Assembly: GCA_943788835.1 (NCBI GenBank)
Contig: CALSRU010000010.1
Location: forward strand, 124,001-188,000
Source of the DNA: an uncultured Pseudomonadales bacterium
GTDB taxonomy: Bacteria > Pseudomonadota > Gammaproteobacteria > Pseudomonadales > UBA7434
Length of the DNA: 64,000 nt
Direction of reading: 5' to 3'
Below, in pieces: positions 19,106 through 28,457 of this stretch. A program made the position numbers and the translations under genes. How positions within the stretch are numbered: position 1 is the stretch's first letter; the number at the start of each line of letters is the position of its first letter. The notes under the pieces are model-generated. The model was not told the origin of the DNA and did no database searches. It saw only the letters and a program-made list of their open reading frames with translations.

Positions 19106-19651
19106 CTATTTTCGAACTCTGCGCCCAACTATACCAATGCCCAGAAATCCTAAGGCCAGCAAAGCTATGATGCCCGGTTCCGGCACCTCAGTCGACTCAC
19201 CGCGGTAGTAAATAGATGCGTGCGAGAGTCCTTTAGATGAAGACCATGTACCACTCAGTGGATCAGAACCGGTCAAATCGAGAAGAAAAGCACCAAAGCC
19301 ATTTCCTGCCTTTAACGTAATAAAGATCTCGTTCAAACCTGCGAGAGTATCGATTTCCCACCCACCCGATTTGGCGCCGTTTGTGGGCGAAGCGGCAAAC
19401 ACGATGGTTCCATCCCCATCCGGGCCGTCGCTCTTGTCTGAAAGAATCCACCCTGTCTTTCCAAAAAGCTCAAAAGTTGCGTTAATGCTGTTAGTGTCGT
19501 TGCCATCAAAACACTCTGCAGAGGTGGCAGCATCAAGCTCAAATGTAGCGCTAGAACCACCAGACCCTGCAGTGCACGTTTGCAGACCGGCCTGAGCGCT
19601 CACCGTAAACGACATGACTATTGCAGCTAAGATTTTGATAAGTATTTTCAT
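19106..19651 (-). CDS. PEP-CTERM sorting domain protein
   Basis: The 181-residue protein has a signal peptide (MKILIKILAAIVMSFTVSAQA) and a C-terminal sorting signal: VPEPGIIALLALGFLGIGIVGRR, that is PEP motif, hydrophobic helix and basic tail. Exosortase (EpsH) would cut and sort it to the envelope. The body is Gly/Ser/Asp-rich with two cysteines near the N terminus and another at CFDGND, and no recognised domain. I use ATG 19651 because the signal peptide begins there; an upstream ATG (19702) would add 17 charged residues. No exosortase gene is in the window. Confidence 0.88.
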   Translation of the reverse strand: MKILIKILAAIVMSFTVSAQAGLQTCTAGSGGSSATFELDAATSAECFDGNDTNSINATFELFGKTGWILSDKSDGPDGDGTIVFAASPTNGAKSGGWEIDTLAGLNEIFITLKAGNGFGAFLLDLTGSDPLSGTWSSSKGLSHASIYYRGESTEVPEPGIIALLALGFLGIGIVGRRVRK

Positions 19652-19765
19652 TGTGTAACACCGCCGAATTTTAAAAGTGTTTTTTTTGGGCGAGACTTCC
19701 ATTTCGTTAGCTGCTTTTTAAAGAAAAGCGGAGCCTAGCTACCGACCGAAAAGCGTACACTTCAT

Positions 19766-19800
19766 CATCAAGAGTGTAAAGATTTTTTACACTCTTGATG
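19766..19800. repeat. Perfect 15-bp inverted repeat upstream of the PEP-CTERM gene
   Basis: CATCAAGAGTGTAAA (19766-19780) and its exact complement (19786-19800) flank a 5-base loop GATTT. No T-run follows on either strand, so it is not a standard terminator. It lies 115 bp before the PEP-CTERM start and could be an operator or mRNA structure. Confidence 0.8.
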
Positions 19801-20182
19801 GGCACGGGATCATTGGCAGTGGCACGAAGGACTAAAAATACACCTCATCTGTACAAAAAAAAGCCAGCCACATCAGACCCCATTGAAGGCACAAACCCAG
19901 CAGCCACGCCGCACCCGCCATTTTGCAAGCCAACGCATCCAAAACCTTCTATTTGCCGCGTCTAATCTCAAATTATCAGGGTAAGCGTCCCAGCGACCAT
20001 TGCCTAAATGCATCAGATCAAGTAAGTTGTGGCCCGATTTCTGCATTGCATCAACATAATACAAGCCAACCAATAGCAACAAACTACACTCAGTAAACTC
20101 AGGCTTGATGCCCCAGCCGCTATCGCTGCGCGCAGCACATCAACTGATTACTAATTGCTCAAAATCTTAAGGACCCTAAGCT
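19801..20182. other. Region before oadGAB without a convincing gene
   Basis: About 380 bp should hold the oadGAB promoter. A minus-strand frame at 19873-20082 starts with TTG, lacks a ribosome site and matches no family I know, so I leave it out. No clear promoter box is visible. Confidence 0.45.
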
Positions 20183-20413
20183 ATGTCTCCAATACTGTCT
20201 GAAGGTTTAAATTTGATGGCGTTTGGCATGGGCACGGTGTTCGTATTTTTGAACATACTGATAATTGCCACCTTTTTCATGTCAGCCGCCGTTGAGCGCC
20301 TGATTCCGAAACCTGTACCTAAACTTGCCAATCAAGAACCAGACGCGCCGGCAATAGATTCAACGCTCCTAAAGGTTCTAACGGCGGCAATAAAAGAGCG
20401 TAAGGCACCGTAG
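20183..20413 (+). CDS. oadG: Oxaloacetate decarboxylase gamma subunit
   Basis: The 76-residue protein has one membrane helix (residues about 10-35, FGMGTVFVFLNILIIATFF) and a short Pro-rich, charged tail, the usual OadG form. The gamma subunit anchors the alpha subunit to the membrane and helps assemble the Na+ pump. AAGGA lies eight bases before the ATG. The gene order G-A-B is standard. Confidence 0.9.
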   Translation: MSPILSEGLNLMAFGMGTVFVFLNILIIATFFMSAAVERLIPKPVPKLANQEPDAPAIDSTLLKVLTAAIKERKAP

Positions 20414-20443
20414 CACTATTTTTAACCACACAGCACCCAAAAC

Positions 20444-22216
20444 ATGACGACAAATACCCCCGCACATCCCTTAGGCATTACCGACGTGGTCTTGCGCGAT
20501 GCCCACCAATCGTTATTTGCTACGCGTATGCGTATCGACGATATGCTGCCAATTACTGAAAAACTCGACCAAGTAGGATTTTGGTCGTTAGAAACATGGG
20601 GCGGGGCCACATTCGATGCCTGCATCCGCTTTTTAGGCGAAGATCCCTGGGATCGAATTCGCGAGTTTAAAAAGGCGATGCCCAACACACCCCAACAAAT
20701 GTTATTGCGTGGGCAAAACTTGTTGGGCTACCGTCACTACGCCGATGATGTAGTCGAAAAGTTTATCGAACGAGCGGCAACCAATGGCGTCGATGTATTC
20801 CGCATCTTTGATGCGATGAACGATCCGCGCAATTTTAAAACCGCTATAGATGCCGTTAAACGTCAGGGCAAACATGCGCAAGGCACTCTTTCGTACACTA
20901 CGTCACCCGTGCACAATCAAGATACCTGGCTTGGCTTGGCAAAACAAATTGAAGATTTAGGCGTAGATTCTTTAGCCATTAAGGACATGGCTGGAATCAT
21001 AAACCCTTATGATGCCTTCAGTTTAATTACTCGACTCAAGCAAGAAACCGATTTAGAGATACAACTGCATTGCCATGCCACAGCAGGCATGTCCGATATG
21101 GCCATTTTAAAAGCCATTGAAGCCGGCGTTGATCGAGTCGACACCGCTATTTCATCCATGTCGATGACCTATGGCCATAGCGCTACCGAAACCGTGGTAG
21201 CTGCGCTACAAGGCACTCGACGAGATACCGGCCTAGACCTCAACCTGCTCGAAGAAATCGCAGCTTACTTTCGTGAAATACGCAAAAAATATGCGAAGTT
21301 TGAGGGCGCCATGCGCGGTACTGACTCACGCATTTTAATCGCGCAGGTACCGGGCGGTATGCTAACTAACATGGAAAATCAGCTGCGCGAACAAGGCGCT
21401 GAGGACAAGTTTGATGAGGTATTACAAGAAATCCCTCGTGTGCGCCAAGACTTAGGCCACATTCCACTCGTCACACCCACCTCGCAAATTGTAGGCACAC
21501 AAGCAGTGCTTAATGTATTAACGGGAGAGCGCTATAAGTCAATTTCAAAAGAGACCCAAGGCATTTTAAAGGGCGAATACGGCGCTGCGCCGGCGCCTTA
21601 CAACGAAGCATTGCAGAAAAGTGTGCTAGCCGGTGCCGACGCAATCACCTGTCGCCCTGCTGACTTGATTGACAATGAAATGGATCAGATCGTTGCCGAC
21701 TTGGATGCGCTTGCCACTGAGCAAGGCCTTAAGTTAGCGCAAGAAAAAATTGATGACGCACTCACTTATGCAATGTTTCCGCAAGTTGCACCAAAATTTC
21801 TGGGCAATCGCGGCAACGCAGCGGCCTTTGAAGCAGCACCGAATCAAGACACCGACACGTTTACTGTTAATGTTGAAGGCCACGACTATGTTGTTAAGGT
21901 TGATACCGGTGGTGATGTCACTCACCTGGCGCCTATCAATGGCGCGCCCCTAAGTCTCGGGTCAGCAGCATCAACGCCTACCGCCACCGCCGCAAGCAAC
22001 CAAGGCGAACCAATTGAAGCGCCATTAGCTGGTACTATCTGGAGAGTCGCGGTGCAATCAGGACAAAGCGTTACCAAAGGCGAAATTTTAATTATTCTGG
22101 AAGCGATGAAAATGGAAACCGAAATTCGCGCTGCCAAATCAGGTGTAATCGATACGATTAGCGTTAAAACCGGAGACTCTGTTTCTGTTGGCGATACCCT
22201 GCTAACTATCAACTAA
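20444..22216 (+). CDS. oadA: Oxaloacetate decarboxylase alpha subunit (biotin carboxyltransferase)
   Basis: The 590-residue protein has a carboxyltransferase domain ([16 protein letters not shown] at the N terminus, metal His pair in LHCHATAGM), a conserved PycB/OadA domain, a Pro/Ala/Thr linker and a C-terminal biotinyl domain with the biotin lysine in EAMKMET. It moves CO2 from oxaloacetate to biotin, giving pyruvate; OadB then releases CO2 and exports Na+. It lies 30 bp after oadG. The enzyme consumes oxaloacetate and adds to the sodium gradient, which suits a marine cell. Confidence 0.95.
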   Translation: MTTNTPAHPLGITDVVLRDAHQSLFATRMRIDDMLPITEKLDQVGFWSLETWGGATFDACIRFLGEDPWDRIREFKKAMPNTPQQMLLRGQNLLGYRHYADDVVEKFIERAATNGVDVFRIFDAMNDPRNFKTAIDAVKRQGKHAQGTLSYTTSPVHNQDTWLGLAKQIEDLGVDSLAIKDMAGIINPYDAFSLITRLKQETDLEIQLHCHATAGMSDMAILKAIEAGVDRVDTAISSMSMTYGHSATETVVAALQGTRRDTGLDLNLLEEIAAYFREIRKKYAKFEGAMRGTDSRILIAQVPGGMLTNMENQLREQGAEDKFDEVLQEIPRVRQDLGHIPLVTPTSQIVGTQAVLNVLTGERYKSISKETQGILKGEYGAAPAPYNEALQKSVLAGADAITCRPADLIDNEMDQIVADLDALATEQGLKLAQEKIDDALTYAMFPQVAPKFLGNRGNAAAFEAAPNQDTDTFTVNVEGHDYVVKVDTGGDVTHLAPINGAPLSLGSAASTPTATAASNQGEPIEAPLAGTIWRVAVQSGQSVTKGEILIILEAMKMETEIRAAKSGVIDTISVKTGDSVSVGDTLLTIN

Positions 22217-22225
22217 GAGCCAACA

Positions 22226-23392
22226 ATGAATCAGCTAGACATCTTATTTCAAGCCTCCGGTATTGCTCAGCTGGCCGGCGGACAAGCGCTCATGATTTTG
22301 GTGGGGCTCATACTACTCTTTATGGCCATTAATAAAGGCTTTGAACCGCTGCTGCTAGTACCCATTGGCATCGGCGCAATTTTTGTCAACATCCCCGGTG
22401 CTGGGTTTTATGACGCACCGGTTTACGATGCCATGGGGCACCTAGTCACACCCGCAGGCCTGCTTTATTACATCTACCATATCGGCATAGAAACCGGCGT
22501 ATTCCCCCTACTCATCTTTATGGGTGTGGGTGCCATGACTGACTTTGGCCCCCTGCTCTCCAACCCTAAAACACTGCTGCTGGGCGCCGCTGCGCAGTTT
22601 GGTATTTTCGCCACACTGATTGGCGCCGTGCTACTTAACCATTTTGGCATCCTGCCTTTCACCATCAACGAAGCCGCCGCCATCGGTATTATTGGAGGCG
22701 CCGACGGCCCTACCTCAATTTTTGTCGCTTCGCGCTTAGCACCTGATCTGCTAGGTGCCATTGCCGTAGCCGCCTACTCGTACATGGCTTTGGTACCAAT
22801 GATCCAACCGCCCATTATGCGTGCGCTAACCAATGATGCCGAGCGCAAAATAAAAATGGAACAGCTACGACCCGTTCATCAAGTTGAAAAAATTATTTTT
22901 CCATTGATGCTACTGCTGTTAGTCGCGTTATTCCTGCCGTCTGCAGCACCATTACTGGGTATGTTTTGTTTTGGTAACCTTATGCGCGAATCAGGTGTGG
23001 TAGATCGCCTGAGCGACACATCACAAAACGCACTCATCAATACGGTGACCATCTTATTAGGCTTAGGCGTTGGTGCAAAATTAAGTGCCGATGCATTCTT
23101 AAATGCCAAAACACTGGGCATTTTAGCGCTAGGGCTAGTAGCGTTTAGCATTGGTACAGCCTGCGGCGTGATCATGGCAAAAACCATGAACTTATTTTTA
23201 AAAACAAAGATCAACCCGCTTATTGGTTCGGCGGGTGTTTCTGCGGTACCCATGGCTGCGCGCGTGTCTAATAGGGTTGGTCTTGAATACAACCCGCAAA
23301 ACTTTTTATTAATGCATGCCATGGGACCCAATGTGGCCGGCGTGGTGGGTTCGGCCGTGGCTGCCGGAGTAATGCTCAGCTATTTGGGTTAG
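22226..23392 (+). CDS. oadB: Oxaloacetate decarboxylase beta subunit (Na+ pump)
   Basis: The 388-residue protein is hydrophobic throughout with about nine membrane segments, and shows [17 protein letters not shown], the region with the conserved Asp for Na+ transport, plus [16 protein letters not shown] and [14 protein letters not shown] near the end. It couples decarboxylation of carboxybiotin to Na+ export in the inner membrane. It starts 9 bp after oadA. Normal length for the shorter OadB group. Confidence 0.94.
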   Translation: MNQLDILFQASGIAQLAGGQALMILVGLILLFMAINKGFEPLLLVPIGIGAIFVNIPGAGFYDAPVYDAMGHLVTPAGLLYYIYHIGIETGVFPLLIFMGVGAMTDFGPLLSNPKTLLLGAAAQFGIFATLIGAVLLNHFGILPFTINEAAAIGIIGGADGPTSIFVASRLAPDLLGAIAVAAYSYMALVPMIQPPIMRALTNDAERKIKMEQLRPVHQVEKIIFPLMLLLLVALFLPSAAPLLGMFCFGNLMRESGVVDRLSDTSQNALINTVTILLGLGVGAKLSADAFLNAKTLGILALGLVAFSIGTACGVIMAKTMNLFLKTKINPLIGSAGVSAVPMAARVSNRVGLEYNPQNFLLMHAMGPNVAGVVGSAVAAGVMLSYLG

Positions 23393-23484
23393 CCCGTGTC
23401 AACGCCATCGGTTACAGACTTACACAAGCAGACTTTGGTGCACCCAGTGTCAATAGTCTGCGCTTTTTATAACCGTATATAACC

Positions 23485-24489
23485 ATGCGACTTTTCCTCG
23501 CCCCCATGGAAGGGGTGATCGATCATCACTTTCGCAGCATCTATAGCACCATTGGCGGTATCGATATTTTTGTTACCGAGTTTATGCGCGTTAACGACAT
23601 TCCGCTCACCGATAAAACGTTTTTACGCGACTGCCCCGAGCTAAGACAAGCACAACCTGCTCAAGCCAAAGCCAGCGGAAAAACCAAAAGCAGTACCTCT
23701 AACGGCACGCCGGTGCGCATTCAACTGCTAGGCAGCAACCCCGCAACACTCGCACAAAGTGCCCATACAGCTGCACTGTTAGGCGCCTCAGCCATTGATC
23801 TCAACTTTGGCTGCCCCGCCAAACAAGTTAACAACAGCCACGGCGGATCAGTACTACTAAAAAACCCGGCTTTGGTGGGAGATATTGTGCGCGCAGTGCG
23901 CTCGGCGGTGCCTAACAGCACGCCTGTTACGGCAAAAATTAGGTTGGGGTTTGAAGATAGAAGTTTATATTTAGACAATGCCATCGCCATCGCCGAAGCG
24001 GGCGCCGACGAGTTATGTATACATGCTCGCTCACGCGCCGATGGCTACAATCCACCTGCCTACTGGACCTATATTGCCCACGTAGTAGAAACCATTGCGA
24101 TACCCGTTATCGCCAATGGTGAAATTTGGAACATACGTGATTGGCAGCAGTGCCAGCAAGACAGCGGGTGTAAAGACTTCATGCTGGGGCGAGGATTAGT
24201 GGCATGCCCCGACTTAGCCTTGCAAATTAGAGCCTTTAACGAAGGGCGCGATTATCAACCGCTAAATTGGCATGACATTATTGGTTTACTGCGAACGTTT
24301 TACTTAGATACCAAAGACGCCTACCCCCTGCGGTTTTTAGGTAACCGCGTAAAGCAGTGGCTGTTTTATTTAAAAATGCATTACTCCGAAGCCGAACCTT
24401 TTTTTGAAAAAGTTAAACGGTATAAAAAGCCTCATGAGTTTGATAGCGTGTTTCTTAATGCACACATAAAAAAAAGCCGCGGCTTTTAA
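23485..24489 (+). CDS. dusC: tRNA-dihydrouridine(16) synthase DusC
   Basis: The 334-residue flavoprotein has MRLFLAPMEGV at the N terminus, the catalytic Cys in NFGCPAKQVNNSHGGSVLL, ARSRADGYNPPAYW and VIANGEI, as in DusC. It reduces U16 of tRNAs using FMN and NADPH. An extra Lys/Ser/Thr-rich loop (KASGKTKSSTSNG) near residue 60 is not in E. coli DusC. The stop codon lies within the stem region of its own terminator. Confidence 0.9.
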   Translation: MRLFLAPMEGVIDHHFRSIYSTIGGIDIFVTEFMRVNDIPLTDKTFLRDCPELRQAQPAQAKASGKTKSSTSNGTPVRIQLLGSNPATLAQSAHTAALLGASAIDLNFGCPAKQVNNSHGGSVLLKNPALVGDIVRAVRSAVPNSTPVTAKIRLGFEDRSLYLDNAIAIAEAGADELCIHARSRADGYNPPAYWTYIAHVVETIAIPVIANGEIWNIRDWQQCQQDSGCKDFMLGRGLVACPDLALQIRAFNEGRDYQPLNWHDIIGLLRTFYLDTKDAYPLRFLGNRVKQWLFYLKMHYSEAEPFFEKVKRYKKPHEFDSVFLNAHIKKSRGF

Positions 24490-24502
24490 AGGCGCGGCTT
24501 TT
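24472..24502 (+). terminator. Terminator overlapping the dusC stop codon
   Basis: AAAAGCCGCG (24472-24481) pairs with CGCGGCTTTT (24493-24502) around an 11-base loop. T-rich sequence follows. The dusC TAA is in the loop. Confidence 0.8.
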
Positions 24503-24705
24503 CCATTTTTCACCGTATACACCAACACCGGTTGAAGTATTTAGCTTTGCTAGTGTATATAGTGTATTCCTAAGTCGTGCCGGCCTGCCTACTCCCCAGC
24601 CCCATCCTACGACCCCATACAGCTCCAAACTAAAGATGTAGACGTGTGAATCGATAGAATAAAGGCGATCAAAAAAACGTAAAGCATCAACGCCTATAGA
24701 AGAAC

Positions 24706-25215
24706 CTATATACCAATCTGAACTCCCAAAGAAAAATTAGCCAACTTTTCTTCGTCGGCATTAATCGCCGAGTACTCAAGTCTAACATTTAAATTTTTCG
24801 AGCCGCCCATCAAGCCAACGCCATACGCAAACTGCGTTTCGTAATTAGATTCGTCATCAATACCACAGCAATTTGCCTCCTGTTTTACGCGCAGCCGCAC
24901 CAAGCCCATTTTTGCGTAGGGCGTCACACCCGTTTTAATATCAACTGAAAATACGCCATAAACAGATAGTGCATCAGCGCTCAATTCGACATCTACGCCC
25001 TCGATATCGGCATCACCAAAACTATCGTAATTAACTTCAACAGCGAAATTTTCGCCCACGGCATGCCCGAGATACCAACCCAAACTACTGGAAGATTCAA
25101 GGTCAGACATTATCTCAGCATGCCCTAATTTCAATCCCACGTAACTCTGGGCTAAAGTCAGAGACGCATAGCTGCTGCAAATAAAAACGAATAAACTTCT
25201 CCACATTTTTTTCAT
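24706..25215 (-). CDS. Small outer-membrane beta-barrel protein (OmpA/OmpX-like)
   Basis: The 169-residue protein has a signal peptide ending at LTLAQ and alternating polar/nonpolar strands typical of an eight-stranded barrel: SYVGLKLGHAEI, LGWYLGHAVGENFAVEVNY, FAYGVGLMGGSKNLNVRLEY, and a C-terminal FSLGVQIGI. It would sit in the outer membrane. It has adjacent cysteines (NCCGID) in a loop. I do not recognise a specific subfamily or ligand. Preceded by an ATG-ATG-rich start; ATG 25215 is used. Confidence 0.75.
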   Translation of the reverse strand: MKKMWRSLFVFICSSYASLTLAQSYVGLKLGHAEIMSDLESSSSLGWYLGHAVGENFAVEVNYDSFGDADIEGVDVELSADALSVYGVFSVDIKTGVTPYAKMGLVRLRVKQEANCCGIDDESNYETQFAYGVGLMGGSKNLNVRLEYSAINADEEKLANFSLGVQIGI

Positions 25216-25328
25216 AATAAGACCCTTTTGATTTTATTTAATGAGACTTTCTAATTAAAATTGGTAGCGCCCAAATCATTTAAACGACACGAATATCAAC
25301 ACGATGTGATTATTATAAGACCAGGCAA

Positions 25329-25640
25329 TCAGGGCATTCCTATGGTGTAACCTCGTGTGACCGCCATAATAGCATCAGCCTGTACGTCGTGAGTCAACTT
25401 ACTTAACTCACCCCCATCCAACCATACGCCGCTACACTGGGGGCATTTATCAATAACAATCATGTGCGCAATTTCTTTTTGCATCGCGACTCCATCAACA
25501 GGACACAAATGAACATTCTCATTCGCCGCATCTAGCATCAGCTGCATTTTTTGCATACAGCCTTCGCACAGCGGTCTGCCTTTTTCTTCATGGCGGGTAC
25601 GCTGCCCACATCGATCACATTTCGGCGCAAAAATAGCCAT
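25329..25640 (-). CDS. Small protein with two zinc-ribbon motifs (zf-TFIIB type)
   Basis: The 103-residue protein has an N-terminal CDRCGQRT...CEGC pair and a C-terminal CPVDG...CPQCSGVWLDGGEL. The second is the zf-TFIIB domain found in many small bacterial proteins of unknown role. Both would bind zinc. It is cytosolic, with no signal peptide. It stands alone between the barrel protein and trmJ, both on the same strand. Function is not known. Confidence 0.75.
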   Translation of the reverse strand: MAIFAPKCDRCGQRTRHEEKGRPLCEGCMQKMQLMLDAANENVHLCPVDGVAMQKEIAHMIVIDKCPQCSGVWLDGGELSKLTHDVQADAIMAVTRGYTIGMP

Positions 25641-25754
25641 TTTTTTATTCTCCTATGCGTTTATTGTACGAAGATGTATCGCGCGCTTAAACATTTCAAA
25701 TCGTCGCTAGCATAAATAAAAACCGACCCACTCAACAGAAAAAGTAACCGCCTT

Positions 25755-26489
25755 TTATTTTATTTTTTTCTGCACTTCACTCAAAACACCGCGCAAAATA
25801 TTCAATTCCATTCTATCTAACCGCGCACGGTTAAATAGGCGGCGCATACGCGTGAGCATCTGACCGGGGTTATCTCGATTGTAGAAGTCGAGCTGTTCTA
25901 AGGTAGTATGCAAATGCTCATAAAAACGCTCGACATCGTCAGAGCTCGCTATGGGCTCGTCCCACTCGTCCATAGGGTCGAGCGCTCGCTCTTCATCTTG
26001 CAACGAGCGCATGCGCAGCTCGTAACAAAGGATCTGTACAGCCATGCCTAAATTTAACGAGCGGTAGGCTTCGCAGGTGGGCACATTGACATGTAAGTTA
26101 CAGCACTGAAGCTCATCATTGGTTAGGCCGCGGTCTTCTCGGCCAAACAAAATAGCCATGCGCGCATCTTCTGGCTGACTGTATAAGGTATCGGCGCAGG
26201 CACGAGGCTCAACCATAGGCCAAGGAATACGCCGCTCGCGAGCCGAAGTACCCACCACAAGCTGGCAATCGCCAATAGCCTCATCCAGCGTAGCAACCAC
26301 CCGCGCATTCGTTACAAGATCTTTAGCTCCGGCCGCACGCCAAATAGCACGCGGGTCAGGAAATTCTTGCGGGTCAACAAGCACGAGCTGGCTCAAACCC
26401 ATGTTTTTCATGGCCCTTGCTGCCGCGCCCACATTGCCCGGGTGAGTGGGGTTGACGAGAACAATCCGAATATCGCGCTGCGCAGCCAT
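25755..26489 (-). CDS. trmJ: tRNA (Cm32/Um32) 2'-O-methyltransferase TrmJ
   Basis: The 244-residue SPOUT enzyme has VNPTHPGNVGAAARAMKNMG at the N terminus (catalytic Arg), LFGREDRGLTNDE in the middle and RSLNLGMAVQILCYE for the knot and SAM site, then a C-terminal helical extension. It methylates position 32 of several tRNAs. It is divergent from suhB, a pairing common in gammaproteobacteria. Confidence 0.95.
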   Translation of the reverse strand: MAAQRDIRIVLVNPTHPGNVGAAARAMKNMGLSQLVLVDPQEFPDPRAIWRAAGAKDLVTNARVVATLDEAIGDCQLVVGTSARERRIPWPMVEPRACADTLYSQPEDARMAILFGREDRGLTNDELQCCNLHVNVPTCEAYRSLNLGMAVQILCYELRMRSLQDEERALDPMDEWDEPIASSDDVERFYEHLHTTLEQLDFYNRDNPGQMLTRMRRLFNRARLDRMELNILRGVLSEVQKKIK

Positions 26490-26779
26490 TTAATAGTTGT
26501 CCAAATAAGAAAAGTTGCGCGCAGTCTACCCAAACCTCGGCAAGGCATAAAGCACTGGAGCAATTTCTGGCTGATAATTACGCCCGAAACAGAGCCAAAG
26601 CAAGCCATAGCCACTTTGTCTTGCACAACTCCCGTCCCAGCTCAATTACCCCCCACTCTTATTCACTATCAACATTTTTTCGGGCTTGCTCTCTGGTATA
26701 CTCCCGCGTCAATTTTCGAGGGCATTGCGCTCCCCGATCACTCGACACTTTGTACTGACCCCACTTTTCGAGGCTTCCA

Positions 26780-27595
26780 TTGGAACCAGCCATTAATATC
26801 GCGCTCCGCGCCGCTCGAGCTGCAGGCGACCTTATAGCCAAGGCCAGCGAACGTATGGACTTGGTCAAAATCGAAGAAAAAGAGCGAAATGATTTTGTCT
26901 CTAATGTCGATAAAGCCGCCGAAGCTGAAATTGTGTCTCAACTGCGCAAAGCATGGCCCGACGACAATATTTTTTGTGAAGAAGGCGGGCTCATCACCGG
27001 TGCATCGGGTCATTCCGATACCACTTGGTATGTCGATCCGCTAGACGGCACCACTAATTTTTTGCGGGGTATACCGCACTATGCTGTTTCAATTGGCTGT
27101 GTGAAAAATGGGCGCCACGAACATGCCGTCATTTATGATCCGATACGCCGCGAAGAATTTACGGCCAGTCGCGGTCGCGGCGCCTCACTGAATGGCAAGC
27201 GTCTGCGCGTTAGCGACAAACACAATTTTGACGGTGCACTATTGGGCACCGGCATTCCCTATCGCGCTAGCCAACAGCCATTTATTCACGGTTATATGCA
27301 ATGCGTTGAGCATTTTGCCAACAACAGCGCAGGCATTCGTCGAGCAGGCTCAGCAGCGCTCGACCTAGCCTATGTTGCGGCCGGCCGAATGGACGCGTTT
27401 TGGGAATATGGCCTCAAAGAATGGGACGTTGCAGCAGGTATATTGCTGGTGCAAGAAGCCGGTGGCTTAGTGGCAGATTTTCAAGGCGGCAACACCAGTT
27501 TACACACAGGCAACATTGTCTGTGGTAATCCAAAATTATTTAAAGTTTTACTCAAAGTTGTTAATCACCACATGGGTGACATAAAACCTCACTAA
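26780..27595 (+). CDS. suhB: SuhB, inositol monophosphatase family
   Basis: The 271-residue protein has the Mg-dependent phosphatase motifs EEGG, WYVDPLDGTTNFLRG and WDVAAGILLVQEAGG. SuhB hydrolyses inositol-1-phosphate in vitro and joins the NusA/NusB/NusE-type rRNA antitermination complex in E. coli. The start is a TTG at 26780: family members begin (M)EPxLNIA at this point, GAGG lies six bases upstream, and no in-frame ATG is nearby. Divergent from trmJ. Confidence 0.94.
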   Translation: MEPAINIALRAARAAGDLIAKASERMDLVKIEEKERNDFVSNVDKAAEAEIVSQLRKAWPDDNIFCEEGGLITGASGHSDTTWYVDPLDGTTNFLRGIPHYAVSIGCVKNGRHEHAVIYDPIRREEFTASRGRGASLNGKRLRVSDKHNFDGALLGTGIPYRASQQPFIHGYMQCVEHFANNSAGIRRAGSAALDLAYVAAGRMDAFWEYGLKEWDVAAGILLVQEAGGLVADFQGGNTSLHTGNIVCGNPKLFKVLLKVVNHHMGDIKPH

Positions 27596-27639
27596 TAACG
27601 TTAGTTTTTTCTTACCATCAACCTCAGAAAGGTAGCACT

Positions 27640-27870
27640 ATGAAACTTGTAAAATCTACTGCCGAGTACAGCATTTATCAAAAGCGTAACAACCGTTACG
27701 GTGTAAAAAGCGCCGCCCGTAAATGGATCAATGGCGAAGCCAAAGTTGCCATTTTATTGGCTGAAGACTTAGTAAAAGCGCCGGCAACCAAAGCTCCAGA
27801 ACCTGAAGCAGCTGCTGAAGAAGCGCCAGCCGAAGAAACGCCAGCAGCCGATGCTAGCGAAGAAAGCTAA
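27640..27870 (+). CDS. Small conserved-looking protein with an acidic Ala/Glu/Pro tail
   Basis: The 76-residue protein has a basic N-terminal half (STAEYSIYQKRNNRYGVKSAARKWINGEAK) and, from residue 46, a low-complexity tail rich in Pro, Ala and Glu. AGAAAGGTAGC before the ATG is a good ribosome site, and a clear terminator follows at 27888, so it is very likely expressed. I do not recognise the family. It is cytosolic. The split into a basic head and an acidic flexible tail could suit nucleic acid or ribosome contact (inference). Confidence 0.7.
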   Translation: MKLVKSTAEYSIYQKRNNRYGVKSAARKWINGEAKVAILLAEDLVKAPATKAPEPEAAAEEAPAEETPAADASEES

Positions 27871-27887
27871 GCAAAGCCCTTATAAGT

Positions 27888-27915
27888 AGCCGAAGCTTTA
27901 GCTTCGGCTGTTTTA
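27888..27915 (+). terminator. Rho-independent terminator
   Basis: AGCCGAAGC (27888-27896), loop TTTA, GCTTCGGCT (27901-27909), then GTTTTA. It closes the suhB / small-protein unit. Confidence 0.85.
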
Positions 27916-27931
27916 ATGTTAACTATTGAGA

Positions 27932-28378
27932 ATGAATCCAATGAGCATATTTAATCGACTGCTTATTTGTTGCGTGGTTGCTATACCTGCCTCGGCTATT
28001 TATTTTGGCTATACATCAGAACCATCAACATTTTTTCAGTTTGACACCACTGCTGCGCTGAGCTTTTTAATCGTGGCTATAGCCTGTGTTTTCCTTACCG
28101 GCATTAAAATGAATACCGGCGGCAGCAAGTCAGCCAAACCCGCCAAACAAGTCAAGAAAAAAGCCGTGAAAGGCGGCCGTCAACAGGGCGAAGTAAAATG
28201 GTTTAACGGCGGCAAAGGCTTCGGTTTTATTAATTGCGATAACGGTGATGAAATTTTTGTGCACTTTCGGTCTGTGCGCAAAGACAGCCCGCGCCTATCT
28301 CCAGGTAAGCGCGTTGAGTTTATGATTGTGGCCGGCGCTAAAGGCCAAGAAGCCGACGACGTTGAAGTAATTGATTAG
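27932..28378 (+). CDS. Membrane-anchored cold-shock domain protein
   Basis: The 148-residue protein has two predicted membrane helices (residues about 5-22 and 35-58), a basic linker (KSAKPAKQVKKKAVKGGRQ), then a full cold-shock domain with the RNP1-like KGFGFI and RNP2-like EIFVHF motifs. The CSD would face the cytosol and bind single-stranded RNA or DNA. Most bacterial CSPs are free ~70-residue proteins, so membrane tethering is unusual, though related two-helix CSD proteins occur in marine gammaproteobacteria. Start is between ATG 27932 and ATG 27941; no strong ribosome site decides it. Confidence 0.8.
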   Translation: MNPMSIFNRLLICCVVAIPASAIYFGYTSEPSTFFQFDTTAALSFLIVAIACVFLTGIKMNTGGSKSAKPAKQVKKKAVKGGRQQGEVKWFNGGKGFGFINCDNGDEIFVHFRSVRKDSPRLSPGKRVEFMIVAGAKGQEADDVEVID

Positions 28379-28425
28379 CACTCGTGCTAATCATGCGGCT
28401 TTAGACGAGCCATTCGGCTAAAGCC
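28372..28425 (+). terminator. Two consecutive hairpins after the cold-shock gene
   Basis: A 10-bp stem TGATTAGCAC / GTGCTAATCA (28372-28393) overlaps the stop codon; a second, GGCTTTAG / CTAAAGCC (28397-28425), follows. Neither has a T-run, so termination is likely only partial. Confidence 0.5.
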
Positions 28426-28457
28426 CACTTAAATGTTGAATAGCGTGCTGGTTTAAG

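Noticed and set aside
19873-20082. Minus-strand 69-residue ORF upstream of oadG
   Set aside because: TTG start, no ribosome site, no recognised family; sits in the promoter region of oadGAB.
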